A stretch of 64,000 nt of DNA from Arbacia lixula. Its lineage: Eukaryota; Echinodermata; Echinoidea; Arbacioida; Arbaciidae. The stretch covers positions 17,915,285 to 17,979,284 of the forward strand of contig OZ022588.1 in the NCBI GenBank assembly GCA_963669155.1, in the 5' to 3' direction. The stretch's first letter is position 1, and every line of letters begins with the position of its first letter. This document shows positions 54,610 to 64,000 of this stretch, piece after piece. Below the pieces are notes generated by a model. That model worked only from the letters and a program-made list of their open reading frames with translations, was not told the DNA's origin and searched no databases. The translations under genes and the position numbers were made by a program.

Positions 54610-57179
54610 AGCGGGTTGCCTAGCTCCGTACACGGAGGTTGACGTCAGATTGTAATTCTTTCGATAAGTCTAAACGAAAATGCTGACAAATGAAACAATA
54701 TCGAGATTCCTTTTCCAGACCAACTTTCGTGAAGGACGAGGCGATATTAATCCCTTCATCTCAATGTTGCTAGAAAAGATACGAGAAACTGTCCCCTTTT
54801 CAGTATGTAAATATTATTAACTTGCTCATGTATGCACACTGTCATCCGTTGTAAGTTAGGACACGTAAGTCAATACGATAGCAACCGAACAAAAGTGATC
54901 CAGTGATATCAGTGTATGTGCGAAAATCACATCAAACGAAGTTTGGGTTTGGGTCTTTTATATCGTTTCTGTTGTAACGACAACTCGAACCATCACATGA
55001 TATCCCACCTGATATCGTGAAGATAGAAGAAACTCATCCAAAAAAACGTCGCGTCATAGTTGCATCATTTTCACTCGTTACACAGCAATCGTGACATGCG
55101 CAGTGCAGCGAAATTCCCAAGAAGTCAACTCCTTTGAACAGGACGAGCTCTAAACATCAGATTTTTCCCCGCAGGTAATTAATAGCATGATATCCTAATA
55201 AACATGCTTAACGTTGCGCCGAAATTGCATCACTTCTCACTGCTACAACCTATGATCTTGACTTGTAAAACGATTTCCCCAAGAAGTCCACTTAAATGAA
55301 GAGGTTGGATTCTCAACACTCGCAAGTCGATGTAAGGAACTTCAAAATGACATCGCAGATGTCGAGTGATATTAACTCACTCTACTTCAGCGTTAATATC
55401 AGGCAAAACTCTCATTCTAGTGGTCGTGACGCAAACAGGCTGCAAACAGCGGTTGCCCTGGTGAAATCCGCCGCTTCATATTTCCAGTGTCAGCAATAAT
55501 AATTGATATGACTTTATTCTCCATTACAGGGCGGTACGTCTGTAGTGGATTCGACTGTATTATAATTAATGACAATTAAGCGAAGCACCATTCATCAAAC
55601 TTCAAACGGAGTGATTCGGGAACCAGCTTTAACTCCTACTATGCCAAACATACGCTGTTTTACCATGTGTATGGGGTGTGTATGTATCACTGTTGCAAGA
55701 ATGCATCGATAGCGGATAAGTGGTTTACAGCTCCCAGTTTCGGAGAGGGGAACTCTGGTTACTGAAAAAATCAAGAGTGTGCTGTGAACACCAGCCACTT
55801 TCTTGACGTAATTGGAGCGTGCAGTACGTGACTCCAACGCGACACTGGCGTCTTTTAGAATGGAACGACTGTTAACGAGTCACGCTCTTCGAATTGGGCG
55901 CGACGTTTTGGCTCTATCTCCCTAATTGTCTCATGGTTGTATTAACACGTTCACATCCTTATTAAGTAGTAGGCAGGAAACAATAAATACACATAAACAC
56001 CTTTCACTTTGATCGAGCGAGTAGGATATTTATAAACGGAGATGTGATACGCGATAAGTATAAATACATCAGTTTGCTTAAGTACGAAAAGAGTTCTTGA
56101 GATTGCACTTTGTTCTGATTGCAAACATCTAAAATAAACCGGCACACGTCAAATCACCATAAGCTGTGCTTCGCTCACAGTTTACTGCAGTTAGTGTAGG
56201 TCTAACGACACGGCATGTATCAGCATTATCCCGTTCTCTCGCTTTGATGCATTGCGTATTTACTTGCGCCTGATCCACCGAAAAACAATCCAATCAAACG
56301 CTGAAACGTTGTTATCCCTCACTTTGTCTTTGATGTCGGAACACGGCTTGCAGTATCAAAGTCTGAATCGCGAAGCTTATTCATCGTGTACACCAAGATG
56401 CATATCAACCCGAAACATATTCCAACCACACGCTGGACGTTTTTATACATCACTTAGTTTTGATGTTGGAACATGGCTTTCTGTGTGAAAGTCTGAATCA
56501 CGTTGTTGGCTGAGACATCGAGATGTGAGCTCATTCATAATGTTCATCTAAATCAAACGTATGGTTCCACAGGACAGACTCTGAACAATAATGGTTTAAT
56601 CTAATTATTTCATCCTCCTTTCTCTTAAGACGTCACATGAGAATGTTTCGTCCCATCCACCATCTCCCTTTCGTGCATGATAAGGCGTGAATCTGATTAT
56701 CTACAGCTGCACTCCCTGTCTCGGAATACACTCGAAAAGTGACGGGACATGATTTCGATCTACTGAGTACGATGGTAAGACACTAACCTGGGTGGTCCTG
56801 ATGACGATGCGTCGGTCAAAGTTGTTTGAAGCACCTCCGGGTTCTTTTTAGAAAAACAGACTGCGCTTCTCTTTTATATGTATAAAAAATGTCAAATCAC
56901 AAGCGCACGACGTAGAAATCAAATTGATGACTTTCAATTTAGTATCGAAAGAGTTCCAATCAAATTTGTAATAAGCACCATCTTACAGATGATTTGAAGG
57001 TGTGCCTGGTTCGGCAATGTTATATTGAAGACGAGTAATTCCGTTTTGGCAAGGGCGGAAATTTCACCCTAACCTTTAAAATAAAAATACCGATGTTTTC
57101 TTGCTCCAGTTCTCGGCTATCACATGCTCCATAATAAGCAGTTAAGAAAAAGCAGAGAGAAAGATTGAGACAAAAAATA
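54610..57179. other. Region upstream of the GPCR
   Basis: It would contain the receptor promoter and any 5' UTR exon. Two related blocks of about 120 bp at 56275-56380 and 56400-56510 share ATCC(A)ATCAAACGCTG/CAACCACACGCTGG, ACTTTGTCTTTGATGTCGGA/ACTTAGTTTTGATGTTGGA and ACACGGCTTGCAGTATCAAA/ACATGGCTTTCTGTGTGAAA, a decayed duplication. No other gene was seen. Confidence 0.45.
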
Positions 57180-57361
57180 ATTTGCGAAGGGCCGGCACTG
57201 AATGGTATTTGTCAATTCGCTCAGTTGAAGTTCTGTGTCGAACCAACCCAGGAAGCGCGCGAAAGGAGAATGACAAAAAACTTGACGCGGCCTTGAGTAA
57301 AGGAAGAGGTATCGGTCGGCTGAAGTTCCGTGATCAATATCGAAGCAAATATTGCGGCGCA
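57180..57361 (+). other. Possible first exon ending at a strong donor
   Basis: GC-richer sequence than its surroundings (CGCGCG, GACGCGGCC) ends at GCGCA|GTAAGTAAAC, a near-ideal donor at 57362. A frame across it is open (CRTNPGSARKENDKKLDAAL). It may be the 5' UTR exon of a plus-strand transcript; no partner exon is identified. Confidence 0.25.
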
Positions 57362-58351
57362 GTAAGTAAACTTCTCCCGCAGTGCGCACGCACGCTTTTC
57401 TACGTAATGTTCTGTCTTCGCGAGGCTTCTTCTCTGCCTCATCTTTCAAGATGTCCCATGGATTTGAGTAGCCTTTTACTTAATAATAATTTCTGATCGA
57501 TACGTGACATTGCTTCTGCTCTCAGCATGTGTAATAATATTGTTCGTGCGCAGTGATAGCTTATTCAGGAAACGTGAAACAAATTTCATGCATGGGAGCG
57601 TTGATCAAATACACAAAATCAACAAATAGGTCTAGGCTAATAAATGTTCGTGCTTTTACGTGAAATCAGCAAGGATTTGTTTCTTTACACAACGAAATTC
57701 AATATCATCCTTTGGAATAAGTAAAAAAAAAACTTTAAACAAAGTGGTTGATCTCATTAACTCTCTATGCGCCATGCTATGTGCATTTTGTCACCCCAAA
57801 ACACACAAATCCCTTATAGAGCAGCATTTTATCTGGCACACAAAGGGTTAAAACAGTGAGGTGTGTTTAAACTCCAGAATTTCTGTGTGTACTGTATAAG
57901 GGTGTCGCGATGTAGATGCACGTATTTATTGTTTTAACAAGTTTAGTTATACAAAGAAATTGATATGCAAAATATGACGGAAATGATTATCTTTACCATG
58001 ATAATGTTTAATATGTTTTTACCAGACGTTGATCAGGCCTGGTATGGTTATGGTATTTATTCAAATAAAATCCAAAATGGCAGTCCGAAGACTGAATTGT
58101 TGTGGCTTACAATAAAAAATTGAAAGAAAATGACAATCAAAATAACACTACAAAAAATTAAATGCACAATAACATTGCTAAACACTTAAGACAGAAACAT
58201 CGATAAGTAAATAATTGAATAAATAAATATATGTAAGGAAATTACCCAATACAAACACGTTTCACTGTGAGATACACATTGCATGAGATTACCAGTAAAT
58301 CACAGGATAATGAGCAATTCATTTGGTACTTTCGCTTTTCTTTTCTTTTTA

Positions 58352-58684
58352 AAGGTAGCCCGTCCCTTTTGTAGACCTACTTCTGAAAGTTCCCTGACTT
58401 TATCATCATTTGAGAGAGAGAGAGAGAGTGGCTTTGTAACCTTTCCCTGGAATCGATAAAGCGTAATATCCGGTTTGAGGAAATAATCTTCGATACTTGA
58501 TCGAGCTTTCTTTTTTCGTGACTACGAAAATAATCAAATCTCAGTGAAAAACAATTAGATTTTCATTTATTCTACGGGCATTATAGTACCTCTGACCTTA
58601 AAATCTCACAGTTGGTCTCCTAAAGATACGAGCTAAATATGAAGTTTGCAGATGTTTGTAAAATGGACGGGCCATCTTTAAAAG
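58352..58684. mobile_element. Foldback element family E, copy 3
   Basis: AAAGGTAGCCCGTCCCTTTT at the left, GGACGGGCCATCTTTAAA at the right; the interior matches copies 1 and 2, apart from an added GAGAGAGA run at about 58414. Confidence 0.87.
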
Positions 58685-59117
58685 AACCCCTTAAACAACA
58701 AATAAACAGACCAACAAACAAACGCATACGCACTCATCTTGCAGTAATGAGTAAGAACAATATTAAATGTTCGGAATCTTTTCTCTGATGAACCATTGTA
58801 AGCTGAATTACCAAAGTTTGAATCGCCGCAAACGAAATCTCGGAGAAAGTTGTGTGATTTTTTTTTAAGTGGATGCATTACTGCGAAATGATTTTCGGTG
58901 TTTTTAAAACGGAGCACAGTTATTCTTTGTAGGCATAATATTACATTTAAACAATGTCCAACGAAAACTTTATACATAAAAATCGAAGTCCGCTCTATAA
59001 TTTCAGAATCAAATCTAGAATAAAACAAACACAGTCACAAGTACCAGAAGTATAAATTCCTTTGTATGCGGATAGGTTTCGATGCATTGCATGGATATAA
59101 AAAGAAGTTATATTTGT

Positions 59118-59564
59118 TAAAGGGATAAGTTCACCCTGAAAATAAGTTGGTTTCAATAATAGGAGACCCATGAAAGCAACATCTTAGTGAAGGTTTGATG
59201 AAAATCCGTCAAAGGATAAGAAAATTATGATCTTTGAAAGATTTGTGACGCCACGTGCAAGGTGTTCTCCCATATGTTGTGTACATTTTTTTCTCGAAAA
59301 TGTGCATTTTCTCAAAAAGATATGCATTCTTTTACCTGTTTTTTTTTTGTTATACAGTACATAAAACATTTTTACACACATACCTCTACGAAAACAAATC
59401 ATTCCCTTGGCAAAAAAAAAAAAAACGTCACGTCACAAATAAAAAAAAAAATCTTAGCTTTCTTATCCTTTGACGGATTTTCGTCAAACCTTCGTTAATA
59501 TTTTTATTTCATATTTCTGCTTTTATTGAAACCATCATTTTTTAGGGTGAAATATCACTTTAAA
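59118..59564. mobile_element. Foldback element family C, copy 6
   Basis: AAAGGGATAAGTTCACCCTG at the left, AGGGTGAAATATCACTTTAA at the right, so both termini are preserved. It gives the clearest terminal repeat of the family. Confidence 0.88.
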
Positions 59565-60139
59565 GTATAACATGCCTCAACTGGTTTCGAGATAACAGGA
59601 ATAACACACAATCAATAAAGGTTTGAGTCCTAGGCCAGTGTGCACACACAATTCGGGAATGTTTTTTTTTTATTTTGTTTTGTTTAACATGCGCGTGGGT
59701 GAGCATGATTATATAATAACATAACAAATAATAGAATAACAGGTACAATAAAACCTGGATTATCATAATAATTCAGTACATATTTCTTATAATGCTCTAC
59801 AAAATGTTTCTTTCAGTCAAAAAAGAAACAGAACAGTCCCCATCGTGATTTCAATTCCCCATGTAGTCACCTGTCGCGTGTAAGTGCACGCAAAGAAACC
59901 TGTTTGCAAAACGGACGTATCGCCTTTAGCTCTTCATGCATCAGTATTGAGCCTGGGCAAACATAGTCTTCTTCTTTTTTGTCTAGTGACCAGAATGCTC
60001 GTCATAGATAGAAATATCGGGGGAAATGTTGACCAACTAAATCCATCCGGGATGCATTTTTGCGCGTGGATTGTGTCACCCTGCACGGTAACGGAGCACA
60101 ATTTGTATTTGCTCACGAAATAAGAAGGCGCCAAAGAAA

Positions 60140-60193
60140 ATGACGGAGCGAGAAATTGTCTCGCAAATAGCTAAGACAGTGGCAGCGTCAAAG
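60140..60193 (+). other. Possible coding first exon with a GC donor
   Basis: ATG opens MTEREIVSQIAKTVAASK, 18 codons, then AAG|GCAAGTAATG, which fits the consensus of rare GC-AG introns (AG|GCAAGT). The context AAAATGA is acceptable. No following exon was found, so the call is tentative. Confidence 0.25.
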
Positions 60194-60414
60194 GCAAGTA
60201 ATGAAAGCGTCTTTTTTTTAATTTACAAATTGAAACTTGCTCAAGGATGGTTTCATTACAGTATGCATGAGTGCAATGAGTGACAGAGACCTTCTCAACT
60301 CTCTTTTTTTTTTCTTTTTTTTTTGTTTGATGCGAACTGAATATGAAACAATCGGTTATACTAAAATATATGACAGTGTTGAACACTCACCGGGATATAA
60401 CCTGCGGGGGAGTG

Positions 60415-60612
60415 AGTATGTGTATGTGTGTGTGAGTGCGTGCGTCTGTGTGTGTGTGTGTGTGTGTGCATGCGTGTGTGTACGTGTGTGTGAGTGTGTG
60501 TGTGTGTGTGTGCCTGTCTGTGTATGTGAGTGTGTGTATGTGTTTGTACATGCATGTGTGTGTGTATACACCTATGCGTGTTTGTGTGTGTGTCTCCGTT
60601 TGTGTGTATGTA

Positions 60613-60664
<52 letters not shown>

Positions 60665-60670
60665 GGGGGG
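60415..60670. repeat. GT/CG/GA compound microsatellite
   Basis: (GT)n with CAT interruptions, (CG)6 at about 60615, (GT)11, (GA)6 and a G-run. Open frames rich in C-V or T-H here are not genes. Purine-rich DNA continues to about 60920. Confidence 0.95.
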
Positions 60671-60919
60671 GCGAGAAAGGGAGAGAGAGGGAGAGAGTAT
60701 GGATGTGAAGGAGTGCGAATAGGTGGGAGGGAAGCGTGGGATGGGTAAGGAGGTAGGAGGAAGGAATAGATAGATATTTGTAGTAAGAGAGAGATATGTA
60801 ATTTGAAGAGGGGGTTGAGGTGAGTAAATTGATAAGGTGAAGAAAGAGGGACTGATGATGTGAAGCTAGACATAGAGAGGAGGGGTAAGGGGAGTGCTAG
60901 AGAGAAGGGAAGGGAGAAG

Positions 60920-62400
60920 CAACTGAAAAAAATAAGGAGTTACCATTTTAAACGCAAGCGATTGTTGTTAACTTTATCCGATGATGACACACGTCTCTCC
61001 GTCTTTTACTAACTTCCCTTGTTATTCATTTCTTTTAAAAAATGATTGCATGTTCAACACTAGTCCGACTGTAATGAAAAAAGAAAACATAAAAATATAT
61101 TTATTTCAGGGTTGCCATGTTGAAATGACGTCATCTTATCGGTTTATATTTGGTACACTGCCATTCACACGTTTCCGTGTATAGCTTATTTTCAAAGACA
61201 AAAACAAACTGATTATGAATATAACGAGGTTTTGTGTGTAAATACATTTGTATTTCAGTTTTTAGAAACAATATCAATCTAAATTGTGTTAGAGGCAGAG
61301 ATTCATAAAAAAGAACAGCCCATTTGCAAAAGTAATGAAACTCGGCAGGAATCAGCAGTATACCCTATTACGAGTATGAAATCCCAGTCATACTTCAGGA
61401 TTTTTTTTTCAGGGGGAGTGAAAAACTATCCTTGTTAACGTTTGAACCGCCCCTCTTCCCCATCATAATCCACATTCACCAACGCATTGCCTCTGTCGGG
61501 CAGCTGGCGCGGCGTACATTAAACGCACGCTGTGTGATTATGACAGCGGTCCCCGGTCTCGAGGCGACAATAATCTGGAGGTTTTCGACAACCCGTCCAA
61601 AACCTCCAAGAAATCTAGCAATCACAATTTTTCCGTTCAAAGTCAGTTTCTAGTTGAATCATTAGAAAGGCAGTTCTAAAACAGTATTTCCTTCCATTTT
61701 CCATGTTCTATTTCAAAATTCTTTTAAGAGAAAGGAAATTGATGGGCATAATCCTTGCTTCGAGAAGCAGATGAAACATTCACAGAAGCGGGAAGAAATA
61801 ATGAGTATTTGTACATTCGGACTTCCATTCCCCTGCAATATTTTGTAATCTTCATATCTCTTGTCGTTGGCAATCCTCTTTATTGATATTTTCTTCGTTA
61901 GATAAACTCGAATGTCATTTTATAATCAGGCAGGCTTCTGGGAGGAAGAATTGAAGCTATGTTGATATATAAAATAAAAATCAGTATATATCAATCAACA
62001 TAATCAAATGGTAATAATTAATCTCATCGATTTCACGAATGCTTCTTTAATTATGACAGTCAGTCCTTAGCAGCGTACTCAATTATACGAACATAGAAAC
62101 CTGGGATACGCACACATAGTAACGACCTAACATGACCTTGAAAAAGATGGCTGCTGCTACCTCGTTCACCTGATTTATTGATGAAATTTATAACTTTATC
62201 CTTAATCAATTCAGGAGATTAGAATTCATATTCCAAATAAATATTGTAGCTCGGTGTTCATAGCTATCCATGTTATTGCTATATTACTATTACTGAAATA
62301 TAAATCTTCATTTGATGAAGGAGATATAAAAACAAACATTTCAGTTTTCTTCTTTTTGTTACGTAAACGCATACGCGCACAGTATTACGCGCTTGAAGTT
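60920..62400. other. Intergenic region before the MGCNES gene
   Basis: AT-rich with nothing coding that I recognise. A GTTTGAACCGCCCC...CAGCTGGCGCGGC block at 61440-61620 is GC-richer and contains a short frame of no clear meaning; it resembles the block at 2337-2480 and 2770-2990 (CAAAAGTAATGAAACTCGGC and AGGAATCAGCAGTATACCC), so it is probably a repeat. Confidence 0.45.
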
Positions 62401-62401
62401 G

Positions 62402-62440
62402 TATAAGGACGGACAGGGCGCATTTGAGGATTCTTCAGTC
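62402..62440 (+). promoter_or_regulatory. Core promoter candidate (TATA and initiator)
   Basis: TATAAGG at 62402 is followed about 32-35 bp later by TTCAGTC (62434-62440), an initiator-like element. The spacing suits a TATA promoter about 130 bp upstream of the MGCNES start codon. Confidence 0.45.
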
Positions 62441-62565
62441 TATCTTTTTTCGTGAGACTTTCAGAGCTATTACTAGCATCCTTACTTTGCTGTCTTTATA
62501 GCGATTTCGTTTGTTCTTGTAACAGTCTTCTTTGACTACTGCGAACATTCTAGATAGTTTCAGCT

Positions 62566-62703
62566 ATGGGTTGTAATGAGTCAAAGATTATCATTTTGCC
62601 AGCGGGGCAACGTGAGCAAGAAATACAGCAACGTCGCGAGTCAAAGTGTCGACGTGACTTTCGCCCTAGAGACCGCTGCTTGGCTTCCAAACGTCCACAT
62701 AAG
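62566..62703 (+). CDS. Acylated-protein gene, exon 1
   Basis: Encodes residues 1-46 (MGCNESKIII...ASKRPHK), with donor AAG|GTAAAA in phase 0. Read-through into the intron would reach a stop at about 62800. Confidence 0.62.
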
Positions 62704-63750
62704 GTAAAAAAATATATAATCAAACAAAATTTACCATTATTGATACGTCAATCAAGAAATACATATATTAACATATATATGGCAATATCAATATGGTAAT
62801 ATATGCATTATGGCAATAGGCCCTATGGCTGTATGAAATCACAACGCTTTTGTTTGCTTCTTGTTCCTAAGGTGGCCTCAACTTGGATACCAATTGTGAC
62901 GTCACCAATTGGGTTTCAGGCTACGCGCAGTACATCACGCACACCATGTTCAACTGCCGTCACAGTACCTCCGTGCTGGACTGAAGTGAGAAAAGCCACA
63001 ATGTCAGGACCCAACGTTGTCAAGAGGGTCCGCTTTGATGACGAGGTGGACGACCATTATTGCCAAGCGGAGGTTGATATAGAGATCGAGCGCATTCTCT
63101 GCCCTGTAGTTGGTACGCCCCCTCTCTTCTCTTGAACTCTTAATTTCAATAACTTAACTATTAAATTTTAAGTTTTGTGAAAATAAAATCTTTAATGCTA
63201 AATATGTTACTCATTGCGGATAGATGGCTACTGATAATCGTTTGTCTCGCAATGTGAGGTAAACGGTATCGAAAAGATCACGACGTTTCGTGTGCCGCTG
63301 CAACACTTCGTCAGGTGTGATACAAAATTGTAGTAAGCAGGGGTCAATAAAATCTTTAATTGCAATTTAAAAGGAGCAGAGCTTGTGAGCCAAGCTACAA
63401 AGTAATTATGATTTTTATACCTTATTTACATTCGACCTCACTGTTTTACGATCTTGTGCTTCATGCAATGTTTTAAAGAATTTGATGTTATCTGCAAAAG
63501 GCATTTGCACTAGGGAAACTGTGCAATAAAGCAGACCAAAATGTTCCGAATGTCGTATTAGAAATAAAGGATATTCACATTATCACTTACTAATTCATAT
63601 TTTCCAGACAACTATGACGATCTTGTTCTGTGTTCATTTCTCCATGCAGAATACATATCGTTCGACTACACGTGTTCAACGGATCAGCCACCAATCTTAC
63701 GTTACCATGGCAACGAGATGCCCGATCTACCAGGAGTCGTGTGTGGCTAA
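62566..63750 (+). CDS. Unrecognised 173-residue protein: acylation-type N terminus and PP1-docking motif
   Basis: Exons 62566-62703 (phase 0), 62872-63112 (phase 1) and 63608-63750 join in frame to 173 residues with TAA. The acceptors have good pyrimidine tracts (TTGCTTCTTGTTCCTAAG and TCATATTTTCCAG) and the donors are GTAAAAAA and GTACGCCC. The N terminus MGCNES fits N-myristoylation at Gly2 and palmitoylation at Cys3. It is followed by an arginine-rich stretch (residues 16-46). KRVRFDDEVDD at 97-107 fits the RVxF docking motif for protein phosphatase 1 (Arg98, Val99, Phe101). The C-terminal third is acidic and aromatic (DNYDDLVLCSF...YISFDYTCST). I do not recognise a family. The acylation and PP1 links are inferred from short motifs; the gene model rests on phase agreement only. 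Confidence 0.62.
62872..63112 (+). CDS. Acylated-protein gene, exon 2 (RVxF motif)
   Basis: Encodes residues 47-126, including KRVRFDDEVDDHY. The start follows a strong pyrimidine tract and CCTAAG. An alternative acceptor, GGGTTTCAG at 62921-62929, would shorten the exon. Confidence 0.6.
63265..63325. repeat. GACGTTTCG ... CTTCGTCAGG motif
   Basis: ACGACGTTTCGTGTGCCGCT followed by CACTTCGTCAGGTGTGATAC resembles a short element common in marine invertebrate repeats (CGACGTTTCG with TTCATCAGG). It lies in intron 2 of the MGCNES gene. Weak. Confidence 0.3.
63608..63750 (+). CDS. Acylated-protein gene, exon 3 with stop
   Basis: Begins after TTTTCCAG and completes an Asp codon. It encodes NYDDLVLCSFLHAEYISFDY and ends PDLPGVVCG, TAA at 63748-63750. 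AATAAA follows at 63788. Confidence 0.6.
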
Positions 63751-63787
63751 ATGCCCCGTGGGTGATCTGCACTTGACCAGTCAAATG

Positions 63788-63793
63788 AATAAA
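63788..63793 (+). terminator. Polyadenylation signal candidate
   Basis: AATAAA 38 bp after the stop of the three-exon gene. Another AATAAA is at 63979-63984. Confidence 0.4.
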
Positions 63794-64000
63794 TCATTAA
63801 TCAATACAATGATGGCTGGACATGTATGTGACGTTCCTTAAGTATTTGCTTGAGTGTGAAGGACGTGGGTGATCATGAGAGAGGGAAAAAAGAGAAGAAT
63901 ATGAGGATGAACGGAGGGAGAAAATAGAAGAAACTGAAAGAACAGCAAATCAAGGATAATAGTAATACAAGAAAAAGAATAAATGAGTGAGGAAGAACAA

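Noticed and set aside
54610-54633. Earlier GPCR start (VYGARQPA extension)
   Set aside because: The codon is GTG, not ATG; the first ATG after the upstream in-frame TAG is at 54609.
57120-57496. Opposed open frames of about 105 codons on both strands
   Set aside because: Neither shows a domain; open by higher GC content. Only the plus-strand donor at 57362 was kept as a weak signal.
60237-60873. Cysteine-valine and threonine-histidine open frames of 160-170 codons
   Set aside because: Products of a GT microsatellite and purine tract.
1-64000. CRISPR arrays, operons, ribosome binding sites, rRNA genes
   Set aside because: The window is eukaryotic nuclear DNA; repeat spacing and gene structure do not fit any of these.

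Overview
The window is nuclear DNA of an animal. It is AT-rich, has spliced genes with GT-AG introns, long homopolymer and microsatellite tracts, and a dense population of short foldback (MITE-like) elements. Several facts point to a marine invertebrate deuterostome, most likely an echinoderm such as a sea urchin: the gene content (a single-copy-type DENND1, a ciliary adenylate kinase AK8, an intronless rhodopsin-type receptor), the ubiquitous tacatgta motifs and the foldback repeat style. That assignment is an inference. No prokaryotic feature, CRISPR array, rRNA or tRNA was recognised.

Layout. (1) 25.3 kb down to the left edge, minus strand: the 5' end of a DENND1 (connecdenn)-type gene. 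A 17-nt coding first exon (25309-25325) is separated by a 16.7-kb intron from exon 2 (8514-8578), followed by exon 3 (7298-7391); the rest lies beyond the left edge. The introns carry at least nine families of MITE-like repeats, several in more than one copy. (2) 26.2-29.1 kb, plus strand: a CCAAT/CRE promoter-like segment with a splice donor, 4.8 copies of a 179-bp tandem repeat, and a terminal-type exon (28736-29076) that looks frameshifted. (3) 33.5-48.7 kb, plus strand: a complete ten-exon AK8 gene encoding 483 residues, with an X-box (RFX site) 38 bp upstream of the ATG, decayed LINE ends in its introns and a 205-bp duplication in its 3' UTR. (4) 49-53 kb: intergenic, with a long perfect-type hairpin and a 58-bp minisatellite. 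(5) 53458-54609, minus strand: an intronless class A GPCR of 383 residues. (6) 54.6-62.4 kb: mostly intergenic, with two isolated possible first exons and a large GT microsatellite. (7) 62566-63750, plus strand: a three-exon gene for an unrecognised 173-residue protein with an acylation-type N terminus (MGCNES) and a KRVRF phosphatase-docking motif.

The genes do not form an operon-like system. DENND1 proteins are Rab35 exchange factors of the endocytic pathway, AK8 balances nucleotides in motile cilia, and the GPCR is a probable peptide receptor. The most original items are the short acylated RVxF protein, the chimera between two foldback element families at 5.29 kb, the duplicated 3' splice region in AK8 intron 4, and the near-perfect hairpin inside AK8 intron 1.
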